The notes beneath the pieces were generated by a model, which was not told where the DNA came from, did no database searches, and saw only the letters and a list, made by a program, of their open reading frames with translations. DNA of 64,000 nt from Candidatus Enterococcus testudinis (GTDB taxonomy: Bacteria > Bacillota > Bacilli > Lactobacillales > Enterococcaceae), in assembly GCF_002140915.1 (NCBI RefSeq), contig NZ_NGKU01000001.1, positions 1,806,738 through 1,870,737 of the forward strand, read 5' to 3'. Below are positions 9,167 through 17,915 of the stretch, piece by piece (position 1 is the stretch's first letter; each line of letters starts with the position of its first letter). Position numbers and translations under genes: made by a program.

Positions 9167-9399
9167 TGCCCCTCTCTCCCTCACATTATTGAATTTCAAA
9201 AGAGATAGTATTCTTACAAATGATTTATTTCTGTTCTCAAAAGGACCGTTTCACAGTTCGCTTGCATATGCACAGTCTTCAAAAAACAATCATGACACCT
9301 GATTTTAAGGAGAATGTTCTTTTACTGTGCTTTAAATTAAAGTAACCACCTCAAATTTCATTCTTGCATCTTTTTAATCAATATTTTCATGATTAAAAA

Positions 9400-9921
9400 T
9401 TAAACAAAATACTTTCTAAAATGTTTATAGGGAAGAGCTCGACCAACAATGCAGAGTAAAGCGCTTTGAATCGGAACCATAATAGCTCCTCGTATCAATC
9501 GAGCAGACCAAATTGCCCAACTTGTTAATGGAATATCCAACATTATAGATAACCAAATTGGTGTTAATATGAAGGAAATTAATAAAGTACTTAATATTAC
9601 AACGATTAAACTTCGCTTTAAAGTAATTTCTTTTTTATAAAAGAAATAACCATAGATTACCCCACCTAAAAAGGCATTGATTGTAAACCCAAAAAAATAG
9701 GCGGATTTTGGAAAGATCATCATTCCAATTATATCAGCTAAGGCCGCTCCAACCCCCGTCCAAAAGGGACCAAATAATATTGCCATCAACATCTGTGGGA
9801 TAAAGGAAAAAGTAAGCTTTATATATGGAGTTTCAAAACCCAAAATTTGCGACAAGACCACCATCAAAGCAATCAAAAGCCCCATAGTTGCGATCATATG
9901 GGCATCGACTTTTCTTTTCAT
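9400..9921 (-). CDS. folT: folate-family ECF transporter S component
   Basis: Substrate-binding S component of an energy-coupling-factor vitamin transporter, 173 aa, with about six membrane segments (GLLIALMVVLSQILGFETPYIKLTFSFIP, FGPFWTGVGAALADIIG). The ALADIIG stretch and overall pattern fit the FolT group. It needs the shared EcfAAT module, which is not in this window. The second ATG (9921) is preferred: AAGGAG ends 9 nt upstream of it, whereas the first ATG touches the ribosome site. A THF riboswitch lies immediately upstream, which supports folate or a reduced folate as substrate. Confidence 0.85.
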   Translation of the reverse strand: MKRKVDAHMIATMGLLIALMVVLSQILGFETPYIKLTFSFIPQMLMAILFGPFWTGVGAALADIIGMMIFPKSAYFFGFTINAFLGGVIYGYFFYKKEITLKRSLIVVILSTLLISFILTPIWLSIMLDIPLTSWAIWSARLIRGAIMVPIQSALLCIVGRALPYKHFRKYFV

Positions 9922-9938
9922 ATCAAGCATCTCCTTTT

Positions 9939-10056
9939 AGAGTTGCTACAATTTTATGCAGCGAATGCGAAAATAAAACCGCGAACATCTAATTGTCCTT
10001 TGTCAGAAAGGCAATATCCCATCCTCTCAGCACTAAACGTTCTATTTCCTACTCTG
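9939..10056 (-). promoter_or_regulatory. tetrahydrofolate (THF) riboswitch
   Basis: On the minus strand the leader carries the class-I THF riboswitch core: AGAGUAGG, ACGUUUAGUG, GGAUGGGAUA, UUCGCGGU and GCAUUCGCU in the known order. AGAGU pairs with ACUCU to close P1, and GAAAUAGAAC pairs with GUUUUAUUUUC as P2. A small extra hairpin (GCUGCA/UGUAGC) precedes the 3' strand of P1. P1 ends 2-4 nt before the AAGGAG of folT, so folate binding probably hides the ribosome site. Confidence 0.82.
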
Positions 10057-10601
10057 ATTTTTTTATAATCATCTATATAAACAGTATGTAGGCTTTATTG
10101 AAATAGCTTTGTACTTCTAATAACGTCTTATTACTACTAAATCCTCCTCTCTTCCATGAATGTAATTAGATAAAACTTACTTTTCTTTTGTAATATTATT
10201 TACAATCGGCTATTCTCTTGAAATAAACCTAATGACAGATTTCCCAAAGCGAAAATGTTTACACCAAGAAATCATTTAGCTATTTTTGCTTAAAAATCAC
10301 CATTTAAAGCCCATATTAACTGATAATTTGATTATAACACAGTTAAAAATAAGCGAAACAATAAAATACGACCTATTTTTAAACTAATCCGATATATTCT
10401 ATTTTTCCTTCACCTAGAGCATCCTTGAGATCAGTTTTTTGTACCTCATATTTGCTTAGTGTGAGGTGCAAAAAAGAAGCAAATGGATATGATTAAATCA
10501 GTAAGCGTTTCATAGTTAGTTATTAATTTGGATAGGCTACAATAAACTAGACTAAAAAAAACGGTGTGTAAACTATAAGAAAACACATGAGGAAACATTT
10601 C
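10057..10601. other. intergenic stretch without a gene
   Basis: AT-rich region between the folate leader and the right IS remnant. I see no convincing ORF. It holds the probable but unassigned promoter of the folate operon and a hairpin at 10435-10475 (GTACCTCA/TGAGGTGC framed by T6 and A6) that could terminate in either direction. Confidence 0.6.
10435..10475. terminator. bidirectional hairpin near IS remnant
   Basis: Eight-base-pair stem (one G-U) extended by T6/A6 arms around a 13-nt loop. It may insulate the folate island from the IS remnant. No gene ends directly at it. Confidence 0.55.
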
Positions 10602-11212
10602 ATGTCACAAAGAAGAAAATGAAGGACTTACACAGAAGAATTCAATCAACAAATGGTCGACTTACTAAACTCAGGAAAACCAGATATGACATCATCAGAG
10701 AATATGAACTGGCCTCTTCGTCCTTTGACTGAGGTTCAGATTTTCCATACAAATCGAAGGAAGGAATTTGATAATAAACTGATTGATACGATTTTAGAGA
10801 TATTTGACATCGAACGATCATTAAGCAAGAAAGGTTGTCCTTATGATAATGCATTGGCAGATTCGACCTATAAATCATTCAAGGCAGAATTTGTGTATCC
10901 AAATACATTTAATACATTGAATCAACTTAAACTGCTATTATTTGATTACGTCAATTGGTAGAACCATCTTCGGTTGCATGGCTCTTTAGGATATGAGACA
11001 CCAATCGCCATTCGAAATCGGGATTTGACGTATCGAATCCTTGCTAATGACCATAGATGTGGTAGCGTTGCGTAGTGGTAGATACTTTTGATCGTTGCTT
11101 CGCCACGGTTGATCAACGTCCATGAAAGCTCGTTGTCAAGGACAATCGGATTAGATAACAAGCACCTGTTTTTTAAACATTATAATTTTTGTCAAAAAAG
11201 GGTTACCATTCC
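10602..11212 (+). mobile_element. IS3-family remnant, right copy (internal deletion)
   Basis: Begins with an OrfA-like N terminus (MSQRRK, stop, RTYTEEFNQQMVDLLNSGKP, then a frameshift), and near 10730 jumps to the C-terminal third of an OrfB transposase (IFHTNRRKEF, SKKGCPYDNALA, KSFKAEFVYP, HGSLGYETPIAI). The middle is deleted and a stop follows DYVNW. Its 3' part matches the inverted left copy at 2848-3231. The left boundary is uncertain. It is inactive, but marks past IS activity at the edge of the folate island. Confidence 0.87.
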
Positions 11213-11570
11213 AGAATTCTTTTCGTCGGCTTATGATTTTGTATCACGCTTCCTTCAGCCAGTACCTCACGCTACACCCTTTGCGCTTCCCTAATGGTTG
11301 GTGGATGTGTCCCCCCATAGAGATTCATCACGTAGATTGTTGCCATGCCTGGCACACTACAAAAAAGACGCTTCTTTTTACAGAAACGTCTAAAGTTGTT
11401 TGGAAGTATATTCCTTATTTATTTAATTTTCGTTTCTTGTATTTCCACACTCTAGGTCTACAACTACTGAAACATTTATAAAGTCTCTGATCTCTTTATT
11501 CCGTAATTTATCACCTCAACTGTGATTACTACATGCCTGTGGAATTGCATAAAATTAAGGATTTCAAGCC
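11213..11570. other. intergenic stretch without a gene
   Basis: Region between the IS remnant and rlmCD. The only structure I can support is the minus-strand terminator at 11362-11392. Short ORFs here lack ribosome sites and recognisable sequence. Confidence 0.55.
11362..11392 (-). terminator. terminator downstream of rlmCD
   Basis: On the minus strand AGACGTTTCT pairs with AGAAGCGTCT across a short loop and is followed by T6. It lies about 180 nt past the methylase stop. Confidence 0.7.
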
Positions 11571-12935
11571 TTATTGTCTTTGTAGCAACACGACACACTC
11601 CACATGCGTGGTCTGCGGGAACAAATCAACAGGTTGTACTTGTTTCGTTTCATATCCTTGTTCTGAAAACAATGCCAAATCACGGGCCAATGTTGCTGGA
11701 TTACATGAGATATAGATAATCCGTTCTGGACTGACCGCTGCAGTGGTTTCGATGAATGACGCATCCAATCCTTTGCGTGGTGGATCGACGAAGACTACAG
11801 TTGGCTGGATACCTTCACGTAGCCATTGCGGCATGATTTTTTCAGCTTTGCCGACGAAATAATGGACGTTTTCAACACCATTTCGTTTGGCATTCGCTTT
11901 GGCATCATTTACCGCTTCAGGAATAACTTCCATCCCCAACACTTCACTGACTTTGTCTGCCAAGCTGATACCGATCGTACCGATCCCGGCATAAGCATCA
12001 ACAACGACATCATCAGGTTGCAATGCAGCCATTTCAAAAGCTTTTTGGTACAATACTTCGGTCATTTCTGTGTTGACTTGATAGAATGATTTCGCTGAGA
12101 TTTGGAAGGTTTTGCCCAATAGCTGATCTTCAATCGTTTCTTTGCCATATAGCACACGGCCAAACTCGCCTAAAATGACATTGGTTTTTTCTTCATTGAT
12201 ATTTTGGATAACAGATACCACTTCCGGAATTTCATCGTGGATCACTGTCGCGATTTCTTCTCCTTTGAAGAATTTAGGCTTTCTTGTCACCAACACAACC
12301 ATCATCTCGCCTGAATGATGACCGCGGCGTACAACGATGTGACGTAAAAATCCTTCATGTGCTTCTTCATTGTAGGCTTTCACATTGAAGCGTTGCAGAA
12401 TGTTTCTGATTTTGATGATTGCTTGATCGATTTGCGGATCTTGGATATAAAAGTCTTCAATTGGGACCAACGTGTGACTATTCTTCCGATAAAAACCAGT
12501 TGTCAATTCTCCATGGATTTTTTGGACTGGAATCTGCGCTTTGTTGCGGTAGCCAAATGGTTGCTCCATGCCGATTGGCGGCAAGACTGGTACATTGAGT
12601 TTCGCGATTTTGGTCAAGACATTTTCAACTTGTTGTTGTTTGAATACCAATTGTTTGTCATAGCTTAAATGACTTAATGGAGCAATACCTGTACGCAGCA
12701 ATGCTTCATTCGGCAGTTCTTGACGATCAGGGCTGGTTTCCAAAAATTTGATTGCTTTGGCAAAGCCGAACTTATTGCCGACTTTCAAAACTTTGGCTAC
12801 GATTTTTTCTTTTGGCAAGGTATTTTCAATAAACAATAAATAGCCATCGACTTTCGCAATACCGTTTCCTTCATGGGAAAGATCGAGGATCTCGACTTCA
12901 ATTTCTTGATTTTTTTCTACTGGATAATTTTTCAT
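11571..12935 (-). CDS. rlmCD: 23S rRNA (uracil-C5)-methyltransferase, RlmCD type
   Basis: SAM-dependent m5U methyltransferase of the TrmA/RumA family, 454 aa. An N-terminal TRAM domain (about residues 1-60) precedes the catalytic domain with DAYAGIGTIGISLA (SAM site), VFVDPPRKGLD and YISCNPATLARDL, which contains the nucleophilic Cys. The Fe-S cysteines of E. coli RlmD are absent; that stretch reads LLRTGIAPLSHLSYD, as in Gram-positive RlmCD enzymes that methylate U747 and U1939. I start at the ATG at 12935 with AAGGAGAG upstream; an upstream in-frame ATG has no ribosome site. Confidence 0.9.
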   Translation of the reverse strand: MKNYPVEKNQEIEVEILDLSHEGNGIAKVDGYLLFIENTLPKEKIVAKVLKVGNKFGFAKAIKFLETSPDRQELPNEALLRTGIAPLSHLSYDKQLVFKQQQVENVLTKIAKLNVPVLPPIGMEQPFGYRNKAQIPVQKIHGELTTGFYRKNSHTLVPIEDFYIQDPQIDQAIIKIRNILQRFNVKAYNEEAHEGFLRHIVVRRGHHSGEMMVVLVTRKPKFFKGEEIATVIHDEIPEVVSVIQNINEEKTNVILGEFGRVLYGKETIEDQLLGKTFQISAKSFYQVNTEMTEVLYQKAFEMAALQPDDVVVDAYAGIGTIGISLADKVSEVLGMEVIPEAVNDAKANAKRNGVENVHYFVGKAEKIMPQWLREGIQPTVVFVDPPRKGLDASFIETTAAVSPERIIYISCNPATLARDLALFSEQGYETKQVQPVDLFPQTTHVECVVLLQRQ

Positions 12936-12963
12936 TGCTCTCTCCTTTTCGTTTGCTCTCTTC

Positions 12964-12992
12964 ATTTTAAAAAGGTTATGAAGAAATTGCAA
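12964..12992 (-). promoter_or_regulatory. promoter of rlmCD
   Basis: TTGCAA, 17 nt, TAAAAT on the minus strand, placed between the typA terminator and the methylase start. Confidence 0.55.
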
Positions 12993-13017
12993 GGGTTGCT
13001 GCTCATCTGACTGCCGT

Positions 13018-13046
13018 AAAAAAAGCCAGAGCATTTCGCTCTGACT
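13018..13046 (-). terminator. typA terminator
   Basis: GTCAGAGC/GCTCTGGC stem with a five-base loop followed by T7 on the minus strand, about 20 nt after the typA stop. Confidence 0.85.
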
Positions 13047-13067
13047 TTAGCGGGCTGAATGATCAGC

Positions 13068-14894
13068 CTATTTTTTCTTTTTCTGTGATTTTTCACGTTC
13101 GCTCTTGTTCAAGATTTGTTTTCTCAAACGGATGCTTTCTGGTGTTACTTCACAGTATTCATCTTCATTCAAGAATTCTAATGATTCTTCAAGTGAAAGA
13201 ATTCTTGGTTTCTTGATGACTGATGTTTGGTCTTTGTTTGCTGAACGGACGTTGGTCATTTGTTTCGCTCTTGTGATATTGACTGTTAAGTCGTTGTCAC
13301 GAGAGTTTTCACCAATGATCATGCCTTCATAGACATCCGTACCGGGTTCTACAAAGACAGTTCCACGTTCTTCGATACTCATGATTGAGTAAGTCGTTGC
13401 TTTTCCTGTATCGATCGATACCAAAGCACCATGATGACGGCCGCCGATTTGGCCTTGGATCATTGGTAGATATTGATCAAAGGTATGGTGCATGATGCCG
13501 TAACCACGAGTCATCGATAAGAATTCTGTGGTATAGCCGATCAAGCCACGTGCTGGTGCCAAGAAGATGATTCTTACTTGTCCATTACCTGTGTTGATCA
13601 TGTCTTGCATTTCAGCTTTACGTAACCCTAATGATTCGATAACTGAACCCATATATTCTTCTGGTGTATCGATTTGTACGCGTTCAAAAGGTTCACATTT
13701 GACGCCATCGATTTCGCGTTCGATGACTTCAGGACGTGATACTTGCAATTCAAAGCCTTCACGACGCATATTTTCGATCAAGATCGACAAATGCAATTCG
13801 CCACGACCAGAAACAGTCCATGCGTCTGGTCCGATTGGATCAACACGCAATGATACGTCTGTTTGCAATTGTGCCATCAAGCGTTCTTCAATTTTTCTTG
13901 CAGTGACAAATTTACCTTCACGACCTGCAAAAGGTGAGTTGTTTACGATAAATGTCATTTGCAATGTTGGTTCGTCAATGTGTAATACTGGCAATGAATC
14001 TTGATGGTCGATCGGTGTAACAGTTTCACCAACGAAAATGTCTTCCATACCTGAAACGGCAATCAAATCACCAGCTTTGGCTTCTTGGATTTCCAAACGT
14101 TTCAAACCAAAGAAACCGAATAATTTAGTGACACGGAATTTCTTGACTGTTCCATCTAATTTCATCAATGCAACTTGGTCGCCGACTTTGATTGCGCCAC
14201 GGAAAACACGGCCAATCCCGATACGACCAACATAGTCGTTATAATCAAGTAATGATACTTGGAATTGTAAAGGTTCATCGCTATTGTCTACTGGTGCTGG
14301 AATATGTTCAACGATTGTGTCGAACAATGGCGCCATTGTTTTTTGTTGATCTGCAGGATCATCTGATTCACTAGATGTACCATTGATTGCTGAAGCGTAG
14401 ATCACTGGGAAATCCAATTGATCATCATCTGCACCCAATTCGATAAACAATTCTAATACTTCATCGACAACATGTTCTGGACGTGCTGAAGGTTTGTCAA
14501 TTTTGTTTACAACGACGATTGGGACTAAATGTTGTTCTAACGCTTTTTTCAATACGAAACGTGTTTGAGGCATCGTACCTTCATAAGCATCAACGACCAA
14601 TACAACCCCATCAACCATTTTCATGATCCGCTCAACTTCACCACCGAAGTCCGCGTGTCCTGGTGTGTCCATGATGTTGATTTTGGTACCGTTGTATTCA
14701 ACCGCTGTGTTTTTGGCTAAAATCGTGATACCGCGTTCTTTTTCGATCGCGTTTGAATCCATCGCACGTTCTTGCAGTTGCGTATGGCTATCCAATGTTT
14801 GTGATTGTTTCAATAATTCATCAACTAATGTTGTTTTTCCGTGGTCAACGTGGGCAATAATGGCTACGTTACGGATATCATTTCTAAAATTCAA
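13068..14894 (-). CDS. typA: ribosome-associated GTPase TypA/BipA
   Basis: Translational GTPase of the EF-G/LepA superfamily, 608 aa, full length. G1 (AHVDHGKTTL), switch I (EKERGITILAKN), G3 (DTPGHADFGGEV) and G4 (NKID) are in the first 140 residues, followed by the beta-barrel, EF-G-like domains III and V and the TypA-specific C-terminal domain. It assists ribosome assembly and stress adaptation, especially in the cold. The start has GAAGGAGC 6 nt upstream. It follows the UPF0223-inositol monophosphatase pair, a neighbourhood common in Firmicutes. Confidence 0.97.
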   Translation of the reverse strand: MNFRNDIRNVAIIAHVDHGKTTLVDELLKQSQTLDSHTQLQERAMDSNAIEKERGITILAKNTAVEYNGTKINIMDTPGHADFGGEVERIMKMVDGVVLVVDAYEGTMPQTRFVLKKALEQHLVPIVVVNKIDKPSARPEHVVDEVLELFIELGADDDQLDFPVIYASAINGTSSESDDPADQQKTMAPLFDTIVEHIPAPVDNSDEPLQFQVSLLDYNDYVGRIGIGRVFRGAIKVGDQVALMKLDGTVKKFRVTKLFGFFGLKRLEIQEAKAGDLIAVSGMEDIFVGETVTPIDHQDSLPVLHIDEPTLQMTFIVNNSPFAGREGKFVTARKIEERLMAQLQTDVSLRVDPIGPDAWTVSGRGELHLSILIENMRREGFELQVSRPEVIEREIDGVKCEPFERVQIDTPEEYMGSVIESLGLRKAEMQDMINTGNGQVRIIFLAPARGLIGYTTEFLSMTRGYGIMHHTFDQYLPMIQGQIGGRHHGALVSIDTGKATTYSIMSIEERGTVFVEPGTDVYEGMIIGENSRDNDLTVNITRAKQMTNVRSANKDQTSVIKKPRILSLEESLEFLNEDEYCEVTPESIRLRKQILNKSEREKSQKKKK

Positions 14895-14935
14895 TCTATT
14901 TGCTCCTTCTTTGTTGACATTGCACTCGACAAGCC

Positions 14936-14944
14936 ATTATAACA
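14936..14944 (-). promoter_or_regulatory. typA extended -10 promoter
   Basis: TGTTATAAT on the minus strand, a perfect -10 hexamer with the TGn extension, about 45 nt upstream of the typA start. No good -35 is visible, as expected for an extended -10 promoter. Confidence 0.6.
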
Positions 14945-14987
14945 GAATTTCTTTCTGAAATATAGTGTAAAGTTTTCATTTTTACAG

Positions 14988-15019
14988 AAAAAAACAGATA
15001 TTGGGAAAATATCTGTTAT
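14988..15019 (-). terminator. terminator after inositol monophosphatase gene
   Basis: ACAGATATT/AATATCTGT hairpin followed by T7 on the minus strand, about 85 nt downstream of the stop at 15100. Confidence 0.8.
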
Positions 15020-15099
15020 TCACTGCCATTTTATTCTTTTTTACAGTCGATCTTTCGTGTTTAAGGAGGAATGAATCGCCAATTTAAATCCTGATCCAC

Positions 15100-15867
15100 T
15101 TATTGATGCATCAATTCCATCAACTCATCAAATGCTTGCGGTGTACCGCCTACGAATAATTCTCTCCCTGACAGAGATAAAGGTTCTCCTGAGATATTCG
15201 CCATCTTCAAACCAAGGGTTTCTAACAAGACACCGCCCGGGGCATAGTCCCACGGTGCCAAATGAGATACATACGCAGCTCTTTGCCCTTTGACCAATGC
15301 AATCAATTCAACGCCAGCACACCCTGTCATCCGGATGCCAAGAGAACGATCACTGATGTCTGTCTCGTGGTGACGATTATGGATCAGCATCGGCGAATTC
15401 AGTCCGACCAATCCTTCTGATAACGCAATATTTTTAGGCGCCTTGATTTCTTTGCCATTATTGAATACCCCGATTTCAGGACCGCCCCATAGGAACTCGT
15501 CTTTCATGACATTGTATACAAAGCCAAATCGGCCTTTGCCTTCCTCATAAATGGCAATCATGATACAAAAGTTCTCTTTTTCCAGCACAAAATTCATCGT
15601 ACCGTCGATTGGATCGATAATGAACACCCGACCGCTTAAGTCTGCTAATTGATCCAAGCCGTTTTCTTCTCCTAGGATCTTCGCAGCTGGATCATAGGCC
15701 ATGATTTGATCAATGAGATAGTCTTGGGTCGCTTTATCCATTTCAGTCACTAAGTCTTTACGACCTGATTTTGTTTCTATCAATAAATCTTCTCTGTTCA
15801 AACTTTCCTTGATCTGCTCACCAGCGTCGATCATCCAGCTGTGTACTGCTTTGACGATATCTTGCAT
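15100..15867 (-). CDS. inositol monophosphatase family protein
   Basis: Mg-dependent sugar or inositol phosphatase of the SuhB/IMPase family, 255 aa. The metal-binding set is present: ILGEEN, the motif IIDPIDGTMNF and the C-terminal APWDYAPGGVLLE. The substrate is not predictable; relatives hydrolyse inositol-1-phosphate, fructose-1,6-bisphosphate, PAP or NADP. It starts 18 nt after the UPF0223 gene, so they form an operon, ending at the terminator at 14988-15019. Confidence 0.92.
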   Translation of the reverse strand: MQDIVKAVHSWMIDAGEQIKESLNREDLLIETKSGRKDLVTEMDKATQDYLIDQIMAYDPAAKILGEENGLDQLADLSGRVFIIDPIDGTMNFVLEKENFCIMIAIYEEGKGRFGFVYNVMKDEFLWGGPEIGVFNNGKEIKAPKNIALSEGLVGLNSPMLIHNRHHETDISDRSLGIRMTGCAGVELIALVKGQRAAYVSHLAPWDYAPGGVLLETLGLKMANISGEPLSLSGRELFVGGTPQAFDELMELMHQ

Positions 15868-15885
15868 GCTTTTATCTGTCCTTTC

Positions 15886-16167
15886 TTATGCTTTCATTTT
15901 TAGTTTGCCTTTTGTTTCTTTGGCAGCCTTGACGGTTTGGTACAATGAATACCCTGAAAGGTTTTCAAATTCACGACCTAGCCGCCGCTCCTCACCAATA
16001 CTTGGTACCACCTTCTTGAATGCCTGATAAGTCGTCAAAAAGTCATTGGCATCGATGCCTTTTTCATATGCTTGTTCCAATTGATCCCATAGTTTCATGA
16101 CAGCGACCATCTCTTCTGTGGTCCAGTCCAAATCAAGCGGATATTGATAATCCCGCATTGTCTTCAC
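15886..16167 (-). CDS. UPF0223 family protein
   Basis: Small cytoplasmic protein of 93 aa, matching the conserved Firmicute family UPF0223 (YktA): YPLDLDWTTEEMVAVMKLW at the N terminus, a central alpha-helical region and FENLSGYSLYQTVKAAK near the end. Its function is unknown. It is nearly always found beside an inositol monophosphatase and TypA, as here. The start has AGAGGTG upstream. Confidence 0.9.
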   Translation of the reverse strand: MKTMRDYQYPLDLDWTTEEMVAVMKLWDQLEQAYEKGIDANDFLTTYQAFKKVVPSIGEERRLGREFENLSGYSLYQTVKAAKETKGKLKMKA

Positions 16168-16302
16168 CTCTATTTTCTTTCTCTTCTAGTGTACCATAAA
16201 ACTGTTTGAAGACGGAAAATCTCTGGTTGCGAAATGAGTGATTTCTTTTTTTGGCGATTCTGTGCCAAAATAGAGTCATCTTCAAGAAGAAAGGTCCTTT
16301 AT

Positions 16303-17232
16303 ATGAAAGAAAGAATCGTTGCTTTTGGTGACGCGATCATCGCGATCATCATTACTATTATCGTATTGGAGTTACCCATACAATTGACCCAATCTGGAAC
16401 GATCGAAGTCTGGGAATTGCTGCGGGCTATCGGTATTTATTTTATTAGCTTTTGTTTTGTTGCTGATCTTTGGTATCAAGGTGCTGGTGTTTTTAATAAA
16501 ATCGAGAAAATCAGCAACAAAGATTTCGTTTTTTATATGTTTTTCTTATTTTTTATGTCTTTGATTCCGACGTTTACCCGTTTGTTGATCGAAGATACCA
16601 ATCAACAAGTTGTCTTGATCTATGGACTGCTAAGTTTTATCGTAACTGCTTTATGGACCTATCTTTTACTGTCGCTGACCAAACAAACGCAGCAACAGTC
16701 TTCCTTCATCCAAAATAAAGAACGGCAGCGGCAGCGAATGATGCTGATTTTTTGAATCTTACTATTGGTGATTGCCTTTTTCTTCCCTCGTTTTGGGTTG
16801 ATCATTTATTTGATTCTGCCGATTTTGGGCTTTTTGCAAAATATGATTGATCTAGAAGAGGATACTTATATTGAACAAATGAATGACGATCAACGAGACT
16901 ATTATTTACAACAATGGCGGCAACCAATGGGCCATTCACTGGCACGCTACAGACAAATTCTGGCCAATGGTGAAAATGGTCGAGCAGAAGATTTTTCGGA
17001 TCCGCAGTGGTGGATTCAGTTCAATCATAATTGGCAGCAGCAGTTAGAAAATAAGCTAGCTGAGACCAATCGCCGCTTGGCCGCTTCAACCAATGAACAA
17101 GAGCGCGCGCATTTGGAAATGGAACAACGGCGATTGCAAAATGAAAAAAATAAAGCAGAGAAAACCCTAGCACGTGTCACTTCAGAAACAAGACGACGTC
17201 AATCACGTCAAGACCGCAAGCCCAAACATTGA
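16303..17232 (+). pseudogene. TMEM175/DUF1211-type membrane protein with internal TGA
   Basis: N terminus MKERIVAFGDAIIAIIITI matches the RxxxFxDA/I... signature of the TMEM175 (DUF1211) potassium-channel family. About five membrane segments precede a TGA at 16753-16755. The same frame then continues with ILLLVIAFFFPRFGLIIYLI (the last membrane segment) and a charged, coiled C terminus to 17232. The TGA most likely replaces a TGG Trp. Without read-through the product is a 150-aa fragment lacking its last helix. I start at the ATG at 16303 (AAAGG upstream). A TTG after the stop could restart the C-terminal half, but no ribosome site is clear. Confidence 0.8.
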
Positions 17233-17241
17233 TTTGAAACC

Positions 17242-17277
17242 AAACCGTTGATACTCGTTGTATCGACGGTTTTTTTA
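17242..17277 (+). terminator. terminator after the TMEM175-type gene
   Basis: AAACCGTTGATAC/GTATCGACGGTTT hairpin followed by a T run, 10 nt past the stop. Confidence 0.88.
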
Positions 17278-17344
17278 AGCGGATATTTTGTTGTTTGTTT
17301 GTGCTTTTGTTACACTTACATCATACAAAAAAGGAGGAATAGCT

Positions 17345-17869
17345 GTGCGTTTAGAAGACAAAAAAATCATTGCCCTTGTTGACAACGATTTTGAAGATTT
17401 AGAATTGTGGTACCCCGTACATCGGCTACGTGAAGAAGGCGCTCAAGTTGACTTGGTTGGTCAAGAAGCCCATAAAACTTATACTGGTAAATACGGCGTT
17501 CCTGCTGAATCTGCTTACGCTTTTACGGATATCAAAGCTGCCGATTATGATGCGATATTGGTTCCCGGCGGTTGGGCACCGGATAAATTACGCCGTTTCC
17601 CAGAAGTGATTGCTTTTGTACAAGAGATGGACAAAGATGAAAAAATCATCGGTCAAATCTGTCACGCTGGCTGGGTCTTGATCTCTGCCAACATATTGCA
17701 AGGCAAAACCGTGACCAGTACGCCTGGTATCAAAGATGATATGACAAATGCTGGCGCAACCTGGGTCGATACACCAGCTGTCACAGATGGTCATATCGTA
17801 TCAAGCCGCCGACCACCGGATCTACCTGATTATATGCGTGAATTCATCGCAGTATTAGAAAAAAAATAA
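17345..17869 (+). CDS. DJ-1/PfpI family protein
   Basis: Type-1 glutamine-amidotransferase-like protein of the DJ-1/PfpI (YhbO, GatZ-like) group, 174 aa. The nucleophile Cys106 is in GQICHAGW, with the acidic partner in NDFEDLELWYP and the His next to the Cys. Relatives act as stress-induced deglycases or chaperones; the exact activity is uncertain. The start is GTG at 17345 with AAAGGAGGA 5 nt upstream. It is a single-gene unit between two terminators. Confidence 0.9.
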   Translation: MRLEDKKIIALVDNDFEDLELWYPVHRLREEGAQVDLVGQEAHKTYTGKYGVPAESAYAFTDIKAADYDAILVPGGWAPDKLRRFPEVIAFVQEMDKDEKIIGQICHAGWVLISANILQGKTVTSTPGIKDDMTNAGATWVDTPAVTDGHIVSSRRPPDLPDYMREFIAVLEKK

Positions 17870-17870
17870 G

Positions 17871-17899
17871 AAAAAACCGCTGATTTTGGCGGTTTTTTC
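17871..17899. terminator. bidirectional terminator
   Basis: AAAAAACCGC/GCGGTTTTTT hairpin between the convergent DJ-1 and ABC genes. Confidence 0.85.
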
Positions 17900-17915
17900 T
17901 ATGCATTCAAGCCAC

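Noticed and set aside
11233-11481. Plus-strand ORF of 82 codons after the right IS remnant
   Set aside because: No ribosome site or recognisable family, unusual composition, and it runs across the rlmCD terminator hairpin.
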